Shown here one piece after another: positions 29,115 to 41,298 of a stretch of DNA of 64,000 nt. The stretch spans positions 44,561,168 to 44,625,167 of the forward strand of contig OZ024824.1 of NCBI GenBank assembly GCA_964016985.1, in the 5' to 3' direction. The first letter of the stretch is position 1, and each line of letters begins with the position of its first letter. The notes beneath the pieces were generated by a model. That model ran no database searches. It worked only from the letters and a program-made list of their open reading frames with translations, and was not told where the DNA came from. The stretch is from Anodontia alba. Taxonomy: Eukaryota > Mollusca > Bivalvia > Lucinida > Lucinidae. The position numbers were made by a program, and so were the translations under genes.

Positions 29115-31112
29115 GTGGAGGCTTGGTCAGCCATAACTCGGGATTCCTGGGCCCTTTCTATTCTCCGGAAGGGCTACAGGATTCCTTTTGCAAGGGAACC
29201 TCCATTATCGTTGTCTCCAATTCTGTTCCCTGTAGCTCAACAACATTTAAATCACTTGAGGGAGGAGGTGCAGATTCTACTGGAAAAGAAGGCTGTAGAG
29301 ATTGTGAGAGATACCACCTCTCTACAGCCGGATTTTCTTAGTGAAGAAGAAAACCGGCCGTTTTTTCGTCTCATTAAAGACCTATCATCGCTCAACAAAA
29401 TGATGAAGGTAGATTACTTTCAAATGGAAACTGCGGCCGTCATTCGGAGAGCTATTCCTCCAGGGGCTTGGGCGGTTTCTATAGACTTTATGGCCGCATA
29501 CCTCCATATTCCTATTCATCCAGCGTCTCGCAAGTACCTGAGATTTTCCCTAGAAGGCACTATATACAAATTTCGGGCGCTTCCATTCGAAATCTCAACA
29601 GCGCTTTTCGTTTTTTACAAACTTGATGGAGATTGTGGCGGGACATATTCGATCTCTAGGACCAAACATTCACCAATATTTCGACGATTGGCTTGTCCAT
29701 CGTCTTTCGCAGGAGTCCCTACTGTCCGACCTTTCACTAGCTTGGGAAATCATTACAAGTCTGGGTCTAATACCAAATCCTCTGAAATCAGACCTAGTTC
29801 CATCTCAGGACTTCGTGTATGCAGGAATGAGGTTCCTGACTCACATTGGCATTGTCAGAGTTCCAGAAGAGAGTCATCAAAATTCTTGTCCTTCTATTTC
29901 GGGTTCTACAGGTTCAATTCATTACCGCCCGAGAATTTTTGTGCATGTTGGGATCACTCAATGCTGCAGCAGATTTACTTCAGTTGGGTCGCCTTCATAT
30001 GAGACCTTCAGTTCCATCTTCTGGCCAACTGGAAACCTCACCGCGACAGTTTGGTCCAACCTATTCCAATATCCCATTCATGTCGTGTAGCAATCAAATG
30101 GTGGATGAATCCTTCCATTTATGTGGCTGGAATTCCCATTGTTATACCAGCCCCAGATTTCCATATGTTTTCAGATGACAGCCATTCGGGCTGGGGCGCA
30201 CATTTAGAACCCCTAGGTCTAGAGGTTCAGGGACTGTGGGATGTTGCTTCCCAAGACCTTCACATCAACAATTTGGAGTTACGAGCAGTTTTCCTAGCAC
30301 TCCAACATTTTCAGAGTCACATTTACAATTCTTGCGTGATGGTAGCGTCAAACAATTCATCAGTAGTGGCTTACCTCAAGAAGCAAGGGGGGACCCACTC
30401 TCCATCTCTGTGCATGCTAGTGTGGGAGCTTCTTTACTGGTGTCATCATAGGAATATTCACATTCAAGTCAGGCATATTCCAGGGAAATTGAATGTTTTG
30501 GCAGACAGCCTGTCTAGCCCAGACCGAATTCTCCCCACCGAATGGTCTCTAGATCGGGAGATAGCTACCCAAATTTTCAGTCTTTGGGGTACTCCTCAGA
30601 TAGATCTTTTCTCCACCAGATTAAACCATCTTCTGCCCCTGTTTGTTTCCTCAGTACCGGACCACAGGGCTTGTGCAGTGGATGCTATGTCACTAGAATG
30701 GAAAAACCTATTCGCATACGCATTTCCTCCATTCAAACTTGTTCCCCTGGTTCTAAACAAGATGAGGGATTCCAACAGTCGGTTCATTCTCATAGCCCCG
30801 TGTTGGCCTCAGAGGAGCTGGTTTTCAGTCATTTTGAGTCTCATAATAGACTTTCCCAGGGAACTTCCGGTTCATCGGGGTTTGGTATCACAACATCAGG
30901 GAAAAGTACTCCATCAGAATCCAGCTATGTTGCATCTTCACGCTTGGAAGTTGTCAGGAGTCAAATCAGAGGTAGACACATTTCTGAATTCGCTACCCAG
31001 TGTATCTCTCAATCCCGCAGAGAGTCTACGCTCAGGGTCTACTCTGCGAGGTGGAAGATGTTCTCGGATTGGTGTTTGCAAAGGGAAGTTAATCCTGTCG
31101 ATCCCGCTTTAA
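29115..31112 (+). pseudogene. DIRS reverse transcriptase / RNase H region, frameshifted
   Basis: The first frame (29115-29615) has the RT fingers and palm: DLSSLNKMMKVDYFQME, then AVSIDFMAAYLHIPI with the first catalytic aspartate. The next frame (29623-29870) has the YxDD box as QYFDDWLV. After further shifts near 29865 and 30025, the frame from about 30051 gives RNase H (MFSDDSHSGWGAHLE, then NNLELRAVFLALQHF and HIPGKLNVLADSLS). A DIRS-specific C-terminal block follows (IDLFSTRLNHLLPLF, then APCWPQRSWF), where DIRS1-like elements carry a methyltransferase-like domain. Catalytic residues are present, but one continuous frame is not. Confidence 0.85.
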
Positions 31113-32033
31113 AATGATTTGGTAGATTTTTTATTGCTACCTTTTTAACACCCTGAAATTATCGGTAGCTTCTATTAAAGGCTACCGCTCCGCCATCTCA
31201 AATACACTGAATTTTTTCCAAATCAGCAGACTGTACGGCGGACCCAATCATTTCAGATCTTATTAAAGGTTTTGCCCTGAGAAAACCGGTTTCCAGATCT
31301 CTTACGCCCAAATGGAATTTGACTTGTGTTCTTTGGTCTCTTAATAAAGCTCCTTATGAACCACTAAAGACTGCTGACATCAAATACATCACGCTTAAAG
31401 CAGTGTTTCTTCTTACATTTGCGGCTGCTAGAAGAAGTGAGATTCATGCTCTGTCAATTGAGGAAGGCTGTTTTAGGTATGACCGCAACTCTGATTCCAT
31501 TACCCTCCTCACTCAACCTGGGTTTTTAGCAAAACAAAAAAAAAAAAAACTTCCAGAGTCATTACCAGAACCTATTGTTATTCCAGGTCTTTCTCAGTTT
31601 TGTGGTTCTGATACGGATGTTAGACTTTTGTATCCGGTCAGAGCTGTTAGAGCTTATTTGTCCAGAGTGAAAGCTAAGAGATTGGGAAGGAAGAGACTGT
31701 TTTTTACCACTGAAGGGCTCTAAAGATATTTCACCTTCCACTATTTCTTGTTGGATCTGTGACGTTATCAAACTAGCTTATGCAGATTTATCATCTTCGG
31801 ATCTGTCATTCATGAAAATCTCGGCTCATGAATTTAGAGCTTTGTCTTCGTCTTGGGCTTATTGGAATTCTGTCGCCCTTGAGGATGTGGTAAGGGCTGC
31901 ATATTGGCGTACAAATAGTAACTTTTCTTCATTTTACTTTAGATATTTGGCCCCAATTAGGCAGGATACATCGTCATTGGGACCTCTCGTGGCGGCGCAG
32001 TCTATTACTGGCTGCCATCGTTCTGTATCTTAA
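30930..32033 (+). pseudogene. DIRS tyrosine recombinase, frameshifted
   Basis: The recombinase begins in a frame overlapping the end of the RT/RNase H region, a normal DIRS arrangement. It starts with a core-binding segment (RRESTLRVYSARWKMFSDWC). Shifts follow near 31115, 31160 and between 31200 and 31260. The segment 31319-31723 carries the first catalytic arginine in FAAARRSEIHAL. After a shift near 31715 the frame from about 31730 to 32033 has the H-x-x-R pair in SAHEFRALSSSWA and the nucleophile region SSFYFRYLAP. The R-H-R-Y set can be assigned, but the gene is broken as written. Confidence 0.85.
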
Positions 32034-32278
32034 GTCTCTTCACAATATTTTAAGCCTGCTTGAATCCGGTGTGAAACTTTTCTTCAAAGGGTCTGTCTTA
32101 TTCTTCTCTATCAACGGATATTGGCATTCGACCTGCAAGCATACCTACAATGCAAAAATATTCCCCTAAAAATACTATGAATTACCAGGGGACTGCTGAA
32201 CTTCACCGGATTCCAGCATGGGTGAGTAGAGATTTATATTGTTTTTATTATTACCTTCCCACCTATGCTTATTATTCA

Positions 32279-32375
32279 GGCTTATAATATCTTGAGGTGA
32301 TGTATGCTGACATTGAAATGAAATTTTTAAAGTAAAATTAATTTCAATTAAAGCATACTCACCTCAAGATATTAT
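32279..32375 (+). repeat. Internal complementary region of the DIRS element
   Basis: Bases 32279-32317 are the exact complement of the left end 26088-26126. Bases 32314-32375 are the exact complement of the right end 32737-32798. The two overlap by four bases (TGAA). This is the template that joins the ends during DIRS circle formation. Confidence 0.95.
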
Positions 32376-32435
32376 CAAATGTCCCTCCTCCCACCCCGCT
32401 TTCATTGTTAAATTTTATTGCTCCCAAAAAATAGG

Positions 32436-32760
32436 GATGTTTTCTACCTTGCGTCTACCCTTTATAGTAACAATGTCTACCGCATGCGTTAGGCGTGCCA
32501 CACGCTTGGTGCGTGCTTTGGCGGGAATATACCTTGCGCGTCCTGATTGGTTGCTTACGGTGGCGTGGACGGAAGGGAACCAGTGCGTGACTGGTACCCG
32601 ATCTTGGTCACCTAGAAACAGAACGCTTGGTAGGGGGGACAACTAGGACGAGCTATAGTCTGTTTCAAACAATTTTTTTTCCTAGTTGTCTTTCTTTTGA
32701 AGGTCGATCTCGCGGTGAACCGCTCAAATAAGGCTTATAATATCTTGAGGTGAGTATGCT
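32436..32760 (-). repeat. Right inverted terminal repeat of the DIRS element
   Basis: Inverted partner of 26097-26422. It ends outward in CTTGAGGTGAGTATGCT. The last ~38 bases to 32798 (ATTGAAATTAATTTTAC to TTTCATTTCA) are unique to this end. Confidence 0.92.
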
Positions 32761-32798
32761 TTAATTGAAATTAATTTTACTTTAAAAATTTCATTTCA

Positions 32799-32978
32799 GA
32801 TACCTTTTCAAACAGTGCAGATCCAGATGAGATGGCTCATAATGAGCCGTCTCATCAGGATTTACACTGTTTGCCATTCTGTTATTGATTTTTGACTGAA
32901 TCCCTATTTGCATCAATGAATGTGTCCAAATTCAGAGATGGAAGAGTCCATGTCAGAAACTAAGGGGTCAAAGGGTTA
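32799..32978. mobile_element. Right piece of the MITE split by the DIRS element
   Basis: It contains the family hairpin (CAGTGCAGATCCAGATGAGA, loop CATAATG, complement GTCTCATCAGGATTTACACTG) and the terminal AAAGGGTTAA. It completes the fragment at 26062-26087. Confidence 0.75.
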
Positions 32979-33473
32979 AGATAAACCAAGAAACAAGTTG
33001 GATTACCTTTTCTTTACAAAAATATGCTGTGGGTACTAATTGGAATTATTTCCCTGAGGTATTCTGATGAGTAATCAGACTAAGGCACCGACTGACATGT
33101 CTGGATGTTAAACCATGGCGCGATTTGACTATCATAATCACCTCTTACAAGCTACATAACAATGAGGAATACAATTTCATCAGTATTTATTTAGGAATCT
33201 TGCTGGATTAGCTGGGTTTTGGGAAATGCAGAATATTCACTGCGCAAGCATGCAGGCTGTCTTTCCGAAAAACAGGTTTCTGAAACTTAATATATGTATA
33301 TGGACACTTGAACACATTTATACCTTCCTTAAACAGTGTTTGAGGGGTTATCTGTCAATAACATTCTGATTTATGCTTCATAACTTGCAGAGAACTGTCA
33401 TATTTTGTACGAGATGCTGTCCCTTTGTAATCCTTGAAAAACTGGACAGCATCTATCTGTCCATACATCTTTT

Positions 33474-34870
33474 TATGCCCCACCACAAAAAGTGGAGAGG
33501 TATTAATGTTATACTGTCTGTAATTTGAGCATCTGTCAGCGCTGAATAATTTCATGTCCGCTCTATAACTTTGATACCGTTTGAGATATTTTTGCTAAAC
33601 CACACAAATGCAAAGCACTATGAGACAACATGCAGAACACATGAAGCCAAACTTTGGACTTATTGCCCTTTGAATGTTGAACATAACCATTTCCACCATA
33701 TACTCATGTCCACTCTTTAAGTGGAAAACAGATATTTTCATGAAATCATACACAAATGTAAAGCACCATGAGACGACATGCAGAAGACAAGAACTAGAAC
33801 TCTGGTTAACCCAACTTTGGAATTACTGCCCTTTGAACATGTTGGATATTGAAAATAACCATTTCTGCCATGTACTAGTGTCTGTTCTTTTGGAATCTGT
33901 TTGAGATATTTTGATAAATTTCACACAAATTTAAAGCTCCATGAGGTGAATGCAGAACTAGTCAACCATATCTCTGTTTTGCCTACTTTTGGAGTTATTG
34001 CCCTTTGAACATTGAACATAGCCATTATTACCATGTACTTGTGTCTGCTCTGTAAGTTGAAAATGGTTTGTGAATTTTTCATGAAATTTTTCAAATGTAA
34101 AGAATCGTAGCACTGGTTAACCTACTTTTGGTGTTACCACCCTCTTAACATAGTGAATATTGAAAATAGCCATTTCTACCATGTACTCGTGTCAGCTCTT
34201 TAAGTTGTAAACCGTCCCAGAAAATTTTGATAAAACTTTACACATGTAAAGCATCATGAGACGAGGTGCAGAACACACACAGTACTACTGCCTTTCCTTT
34301 TTGCAGTTATGGCCCTTTGAACATTGAAAATAGTGATTTCTGTTACATGTGTCCGCTTTGTAACTGGAAAACTAAGATATTTTCTTGAAACTTTATGCAA
34401 ATGTATATCACCATATGATGATGTGCAGAGCAATAGAACCATAACTCTGAATTACCTGCTTTTGGAGTTACCACCCTTTGGGCATTGTAAATAGTGATCC
34501 TAGTCATATACGTGTGCCCTTTCTATAACTTGAAAATGGTTTTAGAGATTTTCTTGAAGCCTTGCAAAAAATGTAAAGTAACATAAGATGACGTATAGAA
34601 CACAAGAACCATAAGTCTGGCTGAATTACTTTTTTTTGAGTTAGAGTCTCTGAAAATGAAAGTTTCTGTGATATACTTGTAAACTTTACATTAACATGAA
34701 GCACCATGAGGGGATCTGCAGAAAATGAGAGCTGTAAATCTGATTTACTTTCTTTTTGAGTTATGGCCCTTCGAACATTGAAGTCATGTATTCATGTTTA
34801 CTTTATTTAGGGAAAGGCTGATTTCATTTTGACAGTTATGGCACTTGCTTGATGTAAGTGCAGTGGAGGG
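33474..34870 (+). repeat. Tandem-core element (CCCCACCACAAAAAGTGG type)
   Basis: A T-rich leader and stem CCACCACAAAAAGTGGAG are followed by about six diverged units of 200-230 bases. These contain TGTCCGCTCT, GAGATATTTT, CAAATGTAAAGCACCATGAG and TTATTGCCCTTTGAACATTG. No 3' stem is clear before the next element begins at 34900. The preceding 32980-33470 has one MITE-like palindrome near 33000-33090 and nothing else recognised. Confidence 0.65.
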
Positions 34871-34899
34871 ACATGGTGCAGTGCTTGCAGCGCTTTTAT

Positions 34900-37057
34900 T
34901 AGCTCACCTGAGCACGAAGTGCTCATGGTGAGCTATTGTGGTCAGTCAATGTCCGTCGTGCAGCGTCAACAATTGCTTTAAAAGCCTACTCCTCGTACAC
35001 TTCTGGGCCAGTTGACTCGATACTTGGTAGGAAGCATCAGGGTGACCTGTAGATCAAAAATAGCTAAAATCGTGGCGATGGGAAATCCAAGATGGCCGCC
35101 ATCTTGAAAATCTATTTTTCGCTTCTTCTCCTCAACCGAAAGACCAATTGACTCCAAAACTTGCTGGGAAGCATCGGGGTGACGTAGATGAAAAATAGCT
35201 AATATCGTGCTGATCGGAAATCCAAGATGGCAGCCATCTTGAAAATCTATTTTTCGCTTCTTCTCCTGAACAGAAAGGCCAACTGACTCCAAACTTGCTA
35301 GGAAGCATCAGGGTAAGGTAGAGCAAAATTAGCTAAAATCGTGCCGATCCGAAATCCAAGATGGCCGCCATCTTGAAAATCTATTTTTTCGCTTCTCCTG
35401 AACCGAAAGGCCAATCGCCTCCAAACTCACTAGGAAGCATCGGGGTGACTTGTAGATCAAAAATAGCGAAAATCGTGCCGATTGGAAATCCAGGGTGGCC
35501 GCCATGGCAGCCATCTTGAAAACCTATTTTTTGCTTCTTTTCCTGAATCGTAAGGCCAATTGACTCCAAACTTGCTAGGAAGCATTTGGGTGACTTGTAG
35601 ATCAAAAATAGCTAAAATCATGCCTATCGGAATTCCAAGCTGGCCACCATGGCAGCCATCTTGAAAATCTATTTTTCGCTTATTCTCCTGAACCCAAAAG
35701 CCACTTGACTCCAAACATGGTAGGATGCATTGGGGTGACTTGTAGATCAAAAATAGCTAAAATTGTTCCGATCGGAAATCCAAGATGGCTGCCATGGCAG
35801 CCATCTTGAAAATCTATTTTTTGCTTCTTCTCCTGAACCGAAAGGCCAATTGACTCCAAACTTGCTAGGAAGCATAGGTGTGACATGTATCACATCAAAA
35901 ATAGCTAAAATTGTGCTGATCATAAATCCAAGATGGCCGATGGCAGCCATCTTGAAAATCTATTTTTCGCTTCTTCTCCTAACCCCAAATGCCTATTGAC
36001 TCGAAACTTGGTTGGAAGCATCGGGGTGACTTGTAGAACAAAAGTAGCTAAAATTGTTCTAATCGGAAATCCAAGATGGCCGCCATGGTCGCCATCTTGA
36101 AAATCTATTTTTCTCTTCTTCTCCTGAGCCGAAAGGCCTATTTACTCCAAACTTTGTAGGATGCATCAGGGTAACGTATAGATCAAAAGTAGCTAAAATC
36201 ATGCTGACTGGAAAGCCAAGATGGCCGCCATGGTGGCCAGCTTGAAAATCTTTTTTTCGCTTCTCCTAAACCCAAATGCCAATTGACTTGAAACTTGGTA
36301 GGAAGCATTGGGGTGACTTATAGATTGAAATTGGCTAAAATCGTTCCGATTGGAAATCCAAGATGGCGGCCATGGCAGCCATCTTGAAAATCTGTTTTTC
36401 ACTTCTTCTCCTGAACCAAAAGGCTTATTGACTTTAAACTAGGTAGGAAGCATCAGGGTGACCTGCAGATCAAAAGTAGCAAAAATCATCCCTATCAGAA
36501 ATCCAAGATGGCCACCATGACAGCTATCCTGAAAATCTATTTTTTGCTTCTTCTCCTGAACTGAAAGGCCATTTGAATCGAAACTTGGTAGGAAACATTT
36601 GGGTGACTTGTAGATCTAAAATAGCTTAAATTGTTTGATCGGAAATCCAAGATAGCCAAGTTCATTGAAAGTATTGAGGTGACTTGTAGATCAACAGTAG
36701 CTAAAATCATTCTGATTGGAAATCTAAGATGGCTGCCATCTTTATGTTTATTATATTTCCCTGCTACTGTGCTGTTTACATGTATAAAATCATAATTCTT
36801 CAGAAACCAATTAGCCAATTGCCTCCAAATTTCACATTGATCCTTCTGTTGAAATGTGATTGAGAGTTTGTTCAAATGATCATGCTCCATTGACAGTCAT
36901 GCCATATATAATATTCTTCAAAATTAAGAACTGCTTGAAGGTTGATCTTTTCATGAGCTGCGATGACAGGACTGGAAAAATGTTGCATAACATCTGCATA
37001 TCTGCAGTGGCTATGTCACTCAGGTGAGCGACCCGTTGCCTGTTGGCCTCTTGTATT
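34900..37057 (+). mobile_element. Tandem-core element (GCTCACCTGAGC type), copy B
   Basis: The head is almost identical to copy A over its first ~80 bases (TAGCTCACCTGAGCACGAAG, GTCAGTCAATGTCCGTCG). It has about fourteen GATCAAAAATAGCTAAAATC/CCAAGATGGCCGCC units. The same unique 3' segment as copy A (TGTTGCATAACATCTGCAT, CACTCAGGTGAGCGACCC) leads to a degraded stem and CTCTTGT. Minus-strand open frames across it are unit translations. Confidence 0.8.
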
Positions 37058-37439
37058 GCCTAATGTTTTAAGGAATTTGATTATCTTTTGCATAAATGTT
37101 GATACTGACAAGGTGCTGTTATAACAGGCATGTAAGGGTCCATTGGTCGATACTTTTAGAGTTATTTCCCTTCTTAATTCTTGAAACATTGCTGTGGTGA
37201 ATGCAGTGAAATCAACTCATTCAGGTTTTGTTTAAAACCTTACGATACTTTGTATATGTCATTGCATAGTTCTAAATTTTGAGCCATACCGCAAAAATTT
37301 TAAAACTATGCAATAACCTACATTTGTATTTGTCCCAATAATCATTATGACCATATCTCACAGATTCCATAATGACACTGACCATAGTTTACACAAATCA
37401 TGTAATTAATCAACGATATTTCATTTAATGACTTGTTGT

Positions 37440-37785
37440 GACAAACATAATTATTATTGACTGGTTGAACATGTGCATGAAGAAGTTTGATGCTGAAAAA
37501 CTTTTTAGTCAAAATTAAAACAAAACAAAAAAAAACCCCCAAAACAACAGCTTTGTGAACTTGGCCATTTTTGTGCAGTAGATTTTTCTGACAATAGATT
37601 TGGTATGCACACGGATAGTACATCTAGAGTGATGTGAACTTGTACATAGTATTTGATGAAACACTTATTATACATACATATTAGACACAAAACATGCACA
37701 TAAGAACTTTGATGCTGAGATTTTTTTTTTTTTTTTTTTTTGAGAAAAGAAAAAAGCATTTTGAACTTAACCTTTCTTGCTGTTT
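37440..37785. repeat. Host repeat unit left of the large inverted-repeat element
   Basis: AGTATTTGATGAAACACTT and TTTGATGCTGAGA with a T-rich tail match the unit right of the element (about 43680-43920: TATTTGATGAAGCACTCTT, TTTGATGCTGAAAAAT). The large element therefore inserted into, or beside, a local tandem repeat. The preceding 37060-37440 shows no feature I recognise. Confidence 0.5.
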
Positions 37786-37790
37786 TTATA

Positions 37791-38306
37791 CAGGGGGTGC
37801 AACGTATAGTGGTTTTTATGGTCAGTAAGTCAAAAAAATATCGCTTATGGTCAAATATGGCGCTAGGTTTGAAAAGCGAATGGAATTTTTGGAGATAAAA
37901 TCAACAAGTAAGTATGTTTCCTGGCATTATATTTTGATGTCACCTAGCGCTGGATGTGGAGAAATTATGCAGTGTCTTGGGGAAATTGCTCGTATCTCCT
38001 GATCTTTCCTCAAAATGCAGTGATGCTCGATCACCTGGGAAGCTCGAATCGACGGGAAAATCGGAACCAATTTTGACCTTCATAAAATCACGCTTTGCAG
38101 CAAAAATCCGATAGTTTGGGATTTATTTTCGGGGTCTACATCACTGAAACAATAAACCACAATTTCTGGTTCAATTTTTGATCTCTGAAAAGCCTTCCAT
38201 CTCGAGGAATCAAGGTGTAAGCCATCTAATGTTGTTTGTGGTCAACTGTACGACACTTATGTTGCTAACTGGTCTAAACTCAAATGCAATAGTCACTTAT
38301 AGCTAC
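37791..38306 (+). repeat. Left terminal inverted repeat of the 5.8-kb element
   Basis: It matches the right repeat from the tip to ATAGTCACTTATAGCTAC. Differences are roughly a dozen substitutions plus a small indel near 38097-38113, which I judge as about 95% identity by eye. Confidence 0.88.
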
Positions 38307-38360
38307 CATCACATTCGATTCAGGTTTAATTCATAAAGCGCCAGTCACGCGACAACTTAA

Positions 38361-38482
38361 GCAGACAAAATTTGTAAAAATAGATTTACTTGAAAATAAG
38401 GCATGACTTTGATTGTGAATGGTAGATCATTCACATGAAAAGTCAAATTATTTTTCTTAAATAGATTAATTTTTGTCTGCTA
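38361..38482. repeat. Short palindromic MITE inside the 5.8-kb element
   Basis: AGCAGACAAAATTTGT at the left pairs with TTAATTTTTGTCTGCT at the right. The centre GGTAGATCATTCACATG is itself nearly palindromic. The 38490-40490 interior around it has no recognised gene. Confidence 0.55.
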
Positions 38483-40494
38483 GAGAATTTTTTCATTGGT
38501 GGATTAAGGGATAAGATTCCTTATTATAATTGCTGTTAAAGCTTGCCTTGCGTTGGCCGTTTCTTCTGATTCTGGCGTTCTCTGAACTTTGCCTTCCTAC
38601 TTTTGAGATCAATGAAAAAAACCTTGCAGAAACTAATCAAACATTTATAAATTTCGTAAGTATTTACCTTTTAAACTGCTTTATACTTGCATTCGACAAT
38701 ACAAAATCCAAAAGTTAGGAAATATAAATAAGGCACTGGAACTGAAATATCCGGATGGGCAATAATGGAACGGCAGATCGGCTCAGCAGTGGCTTTCATA
38801 GCCAACTACCCACATGTGTAATGACACTTTGTTAGAAACAAAATGGGCCAAACGTCATGACAGTGCCCATGCCACTCACATATTTTCTCTTGAACATTAT
38901 TACAAATTCTAAGGACGATAGTTTTTTTTTTTTTTTTAAAAAAAGGTCAATTAATAATTAGAATCTGACGCACGCGGTCATTTACACAGAATTCATGAAA
39001 TTGAAAAATGGGGCGAAATGACGTTGGTAAACGACTGTGTAGGAAGAAGGCTTAGGGCAAAACGTCTTGTTACCTTACCCTTTAAACTTCATTGGATATG
39101 AGACGCTTCGCCCCAATGGTTGTTTACCCTAGTCGTGTTGCCCTAAACAATAGTTTCTCCACTTAAATCGATGTAGGTAACAAAGTCTGGAGTAGGCGGT
39201 GTAGTGTTTATTGGTGGGGGACGAAAGTTTTTAGGTTAGAGTGCTTTACTTCAATGTGGCATAAGGTTGGTGTAAGGTAATATATTTACTATCTGGGAAT
39301 CTTATGTAAATTGCGGGATAGGTTAAGGATAGGTTAGAGTTACATGTAGGCGCGCCTGTTTTGGATCCCGTGTATTCGTTGGGGGATAAAGTGTTTCATT
39401 GTCAGTGAACTAAGGATATTAAAGAATACTTCGGTACTGTTGAGGTGGTAATTGTTGGTTGAAAGGGTTTTGAAGTCTCAGAAGGTGTATGTTGGGAGGG
39501 TTTGGAAGACTGGGAATGTACGGTGGTTATGGATAGATTATTGAGACATAGATTGGGGAGAAAAGGGCGGGCTTGATGTATGTGATGGGTTTGGGTAATT
39601 CAGCTAAGAATATTACAGTCGGGTAAGACTAAATTTCACAGAAAATGCATTTAACATTTTACATGTTGGTAAATATGCACGAATTTTATATTTCTTTGTG
39701 CAAGTTTACATTTTGTTTATAATTTGCATTTTGTAAGCTATGTTTTGGTTTCTGCTTGCTTCATTTTACGTTTTTTTTCTGCCCGACTGACTCAGTGATG
39801 CTGAAAATCCATACAACCAATAATCATGACATTTCCTGTGGTAGATTTATAGATTATCTGCAAATTTACAGAATAAATATAAAAACACAGAAAAGTAGTC
39901 TGTAAATTCGGAAGCAATCACTGAACTTTGTTTAAAATGTTTAAGAATCGGTGACACAGCCAGTTTATAGACTTGAAAACCAGGCAAGTGGAAACTATAA
40001 CAAGAAATCAGAGTGCAATTTTGTTAACAAAATGCAACTGAATCCGAAGAATTATGAAAATGCATGCATTTGCCGATTTGTGAAAAGCTAAATTAAATTT
40101 TTAGTGAAATTTAGTCCTTTGACTTTTAATTTGAAGGTATGTAAAGCTCTGCCACTTCATCAATAGTCTGTACATGAAGGATCTAGTTGCAGTCTTCTTT
40201 GAGCATGGTGTACATGCAAATTTAGCATATGAATCTGTAAATTTACGGATCGCTTAATATGTAAATTTCAGATTTTCTATAGATATAGACAAAATCTGTA
40301 AATCCTTTCTTGTCATCTACGTGATGATATCATTAACACTGCACCATAAAAAGCATAAACTAAACCTGCTAAATAATGTATAGAACCCTTACATTTTTCC
40401 TGCATGATGTGGGGTTTACCGGGTATTTATTTCCCAGGTTTGTAATCTTGATTATTTGAATCAATTCTTGCAAAGTTCAAAGGATCATTAATTC

Positions 40495-40802
40495 AAAGCC
40501 GGCCTCGGTGGCTCAGTTGGATGCGCCGTCCGACTGGAGACCAGGAGGTCGCGTGTTCAACCCCTGCCGAGGTCGGCAATATTCTTTCGTGGAGATTGAT
40601 CATGAAATATTTTCTACGGTCATTCTCTCCCTTCCGCTGATTCAAGAAGGGCAGTTGTCAGTTTCTGGCGAAAGAATATGCACAATACTGGTTAACCGCT
40701 TAGAGGACTAAGCCTGCCCAGTAAACGTGTGGTTAGGTAAACTGACCGCGCTCGACATGACCCCATTGGGTTGACTGGGCCGTAAAACCTCAACACAAAC
40801 AA
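40495..40802 (+). mobile_element. Full-length tRNA-derived SINE inside the 5.8-kb element
   Basis: This is the best-preserved copy of the family: GCCGGCCTCGGTGGCTCAGT head, GTGTTCAACCCCTGCC B-box, CAACACAAACAAA tail. An 11-bp duplication ATCATTAATTC flanks it (40484-40494 and 40803-40813). Confidence 0.9.
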
Positions 40803-41298
40803 ATCATTAATTCGAGAGGTAAAAAGAGACAATTAAATAACGTTACAGTTATTGTATTTCACTGGTCGTTAAATAATACTTAGTTTCATAAGTGTGTTCC
40901 AATTTGTTACCAAGTTACAGAGTGGATACATATATATGACAAAATGCTTTAATGAGCAAAAAAGAAAAAAAAAAAAGACACCCATAATTTCCCTTAATTT
41001 CTGGGTAAACCGCTGTATTTTCAATAACTGCTATTGTTTACAGTCATTTGATAAAAGGTAACAAACTGCAAGACACAGCTTTTCATTTTAATAAGCTATT
41101 ACGGAGTAATTGGCTGAAAACGAAAGAACTGGCAAACGACGAAAATATGCAATGCGCATGCGCGAACATTAAAATTTTACACTTTTGGAAATTGGTATGG
41201 ATCATTAATGAACATCACTATGCTTGCTTTAGCAGTAACCTCACACTTCAAAGAAATAGAGTAATACTGCATGTTTACGAAGTTATCTCCCTTTCAAT

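Larger units (their letters stand above)
26088..32798 (+). mobile_element. DIRS-type tyrosine-recombinase retrotransposon
   Basis: Near-identical inverted terminal repeats (26097-26422 and 32436-32760, about 325 bp) enclose a gag-like region, a reverse transcriptase/RNase H region and a tyrosine recombinase, in that order. A complementary region at 32279-32375 contains the exact complements of both outer ends joined over TTCA. This is the hallmark of DIRS replication through a circular intermediate. It sets the element ends at TTCAATGTCAG (26088) and TTTCATTTCA (32798). No target duplication is present, as expected for recombinase-mediated integration. The reading frames carry several shifts, so this copy is not autonomous as written. 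It lies 93 bases downstream of the RPS4 poly(A) signal. Confidence 0.93.
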
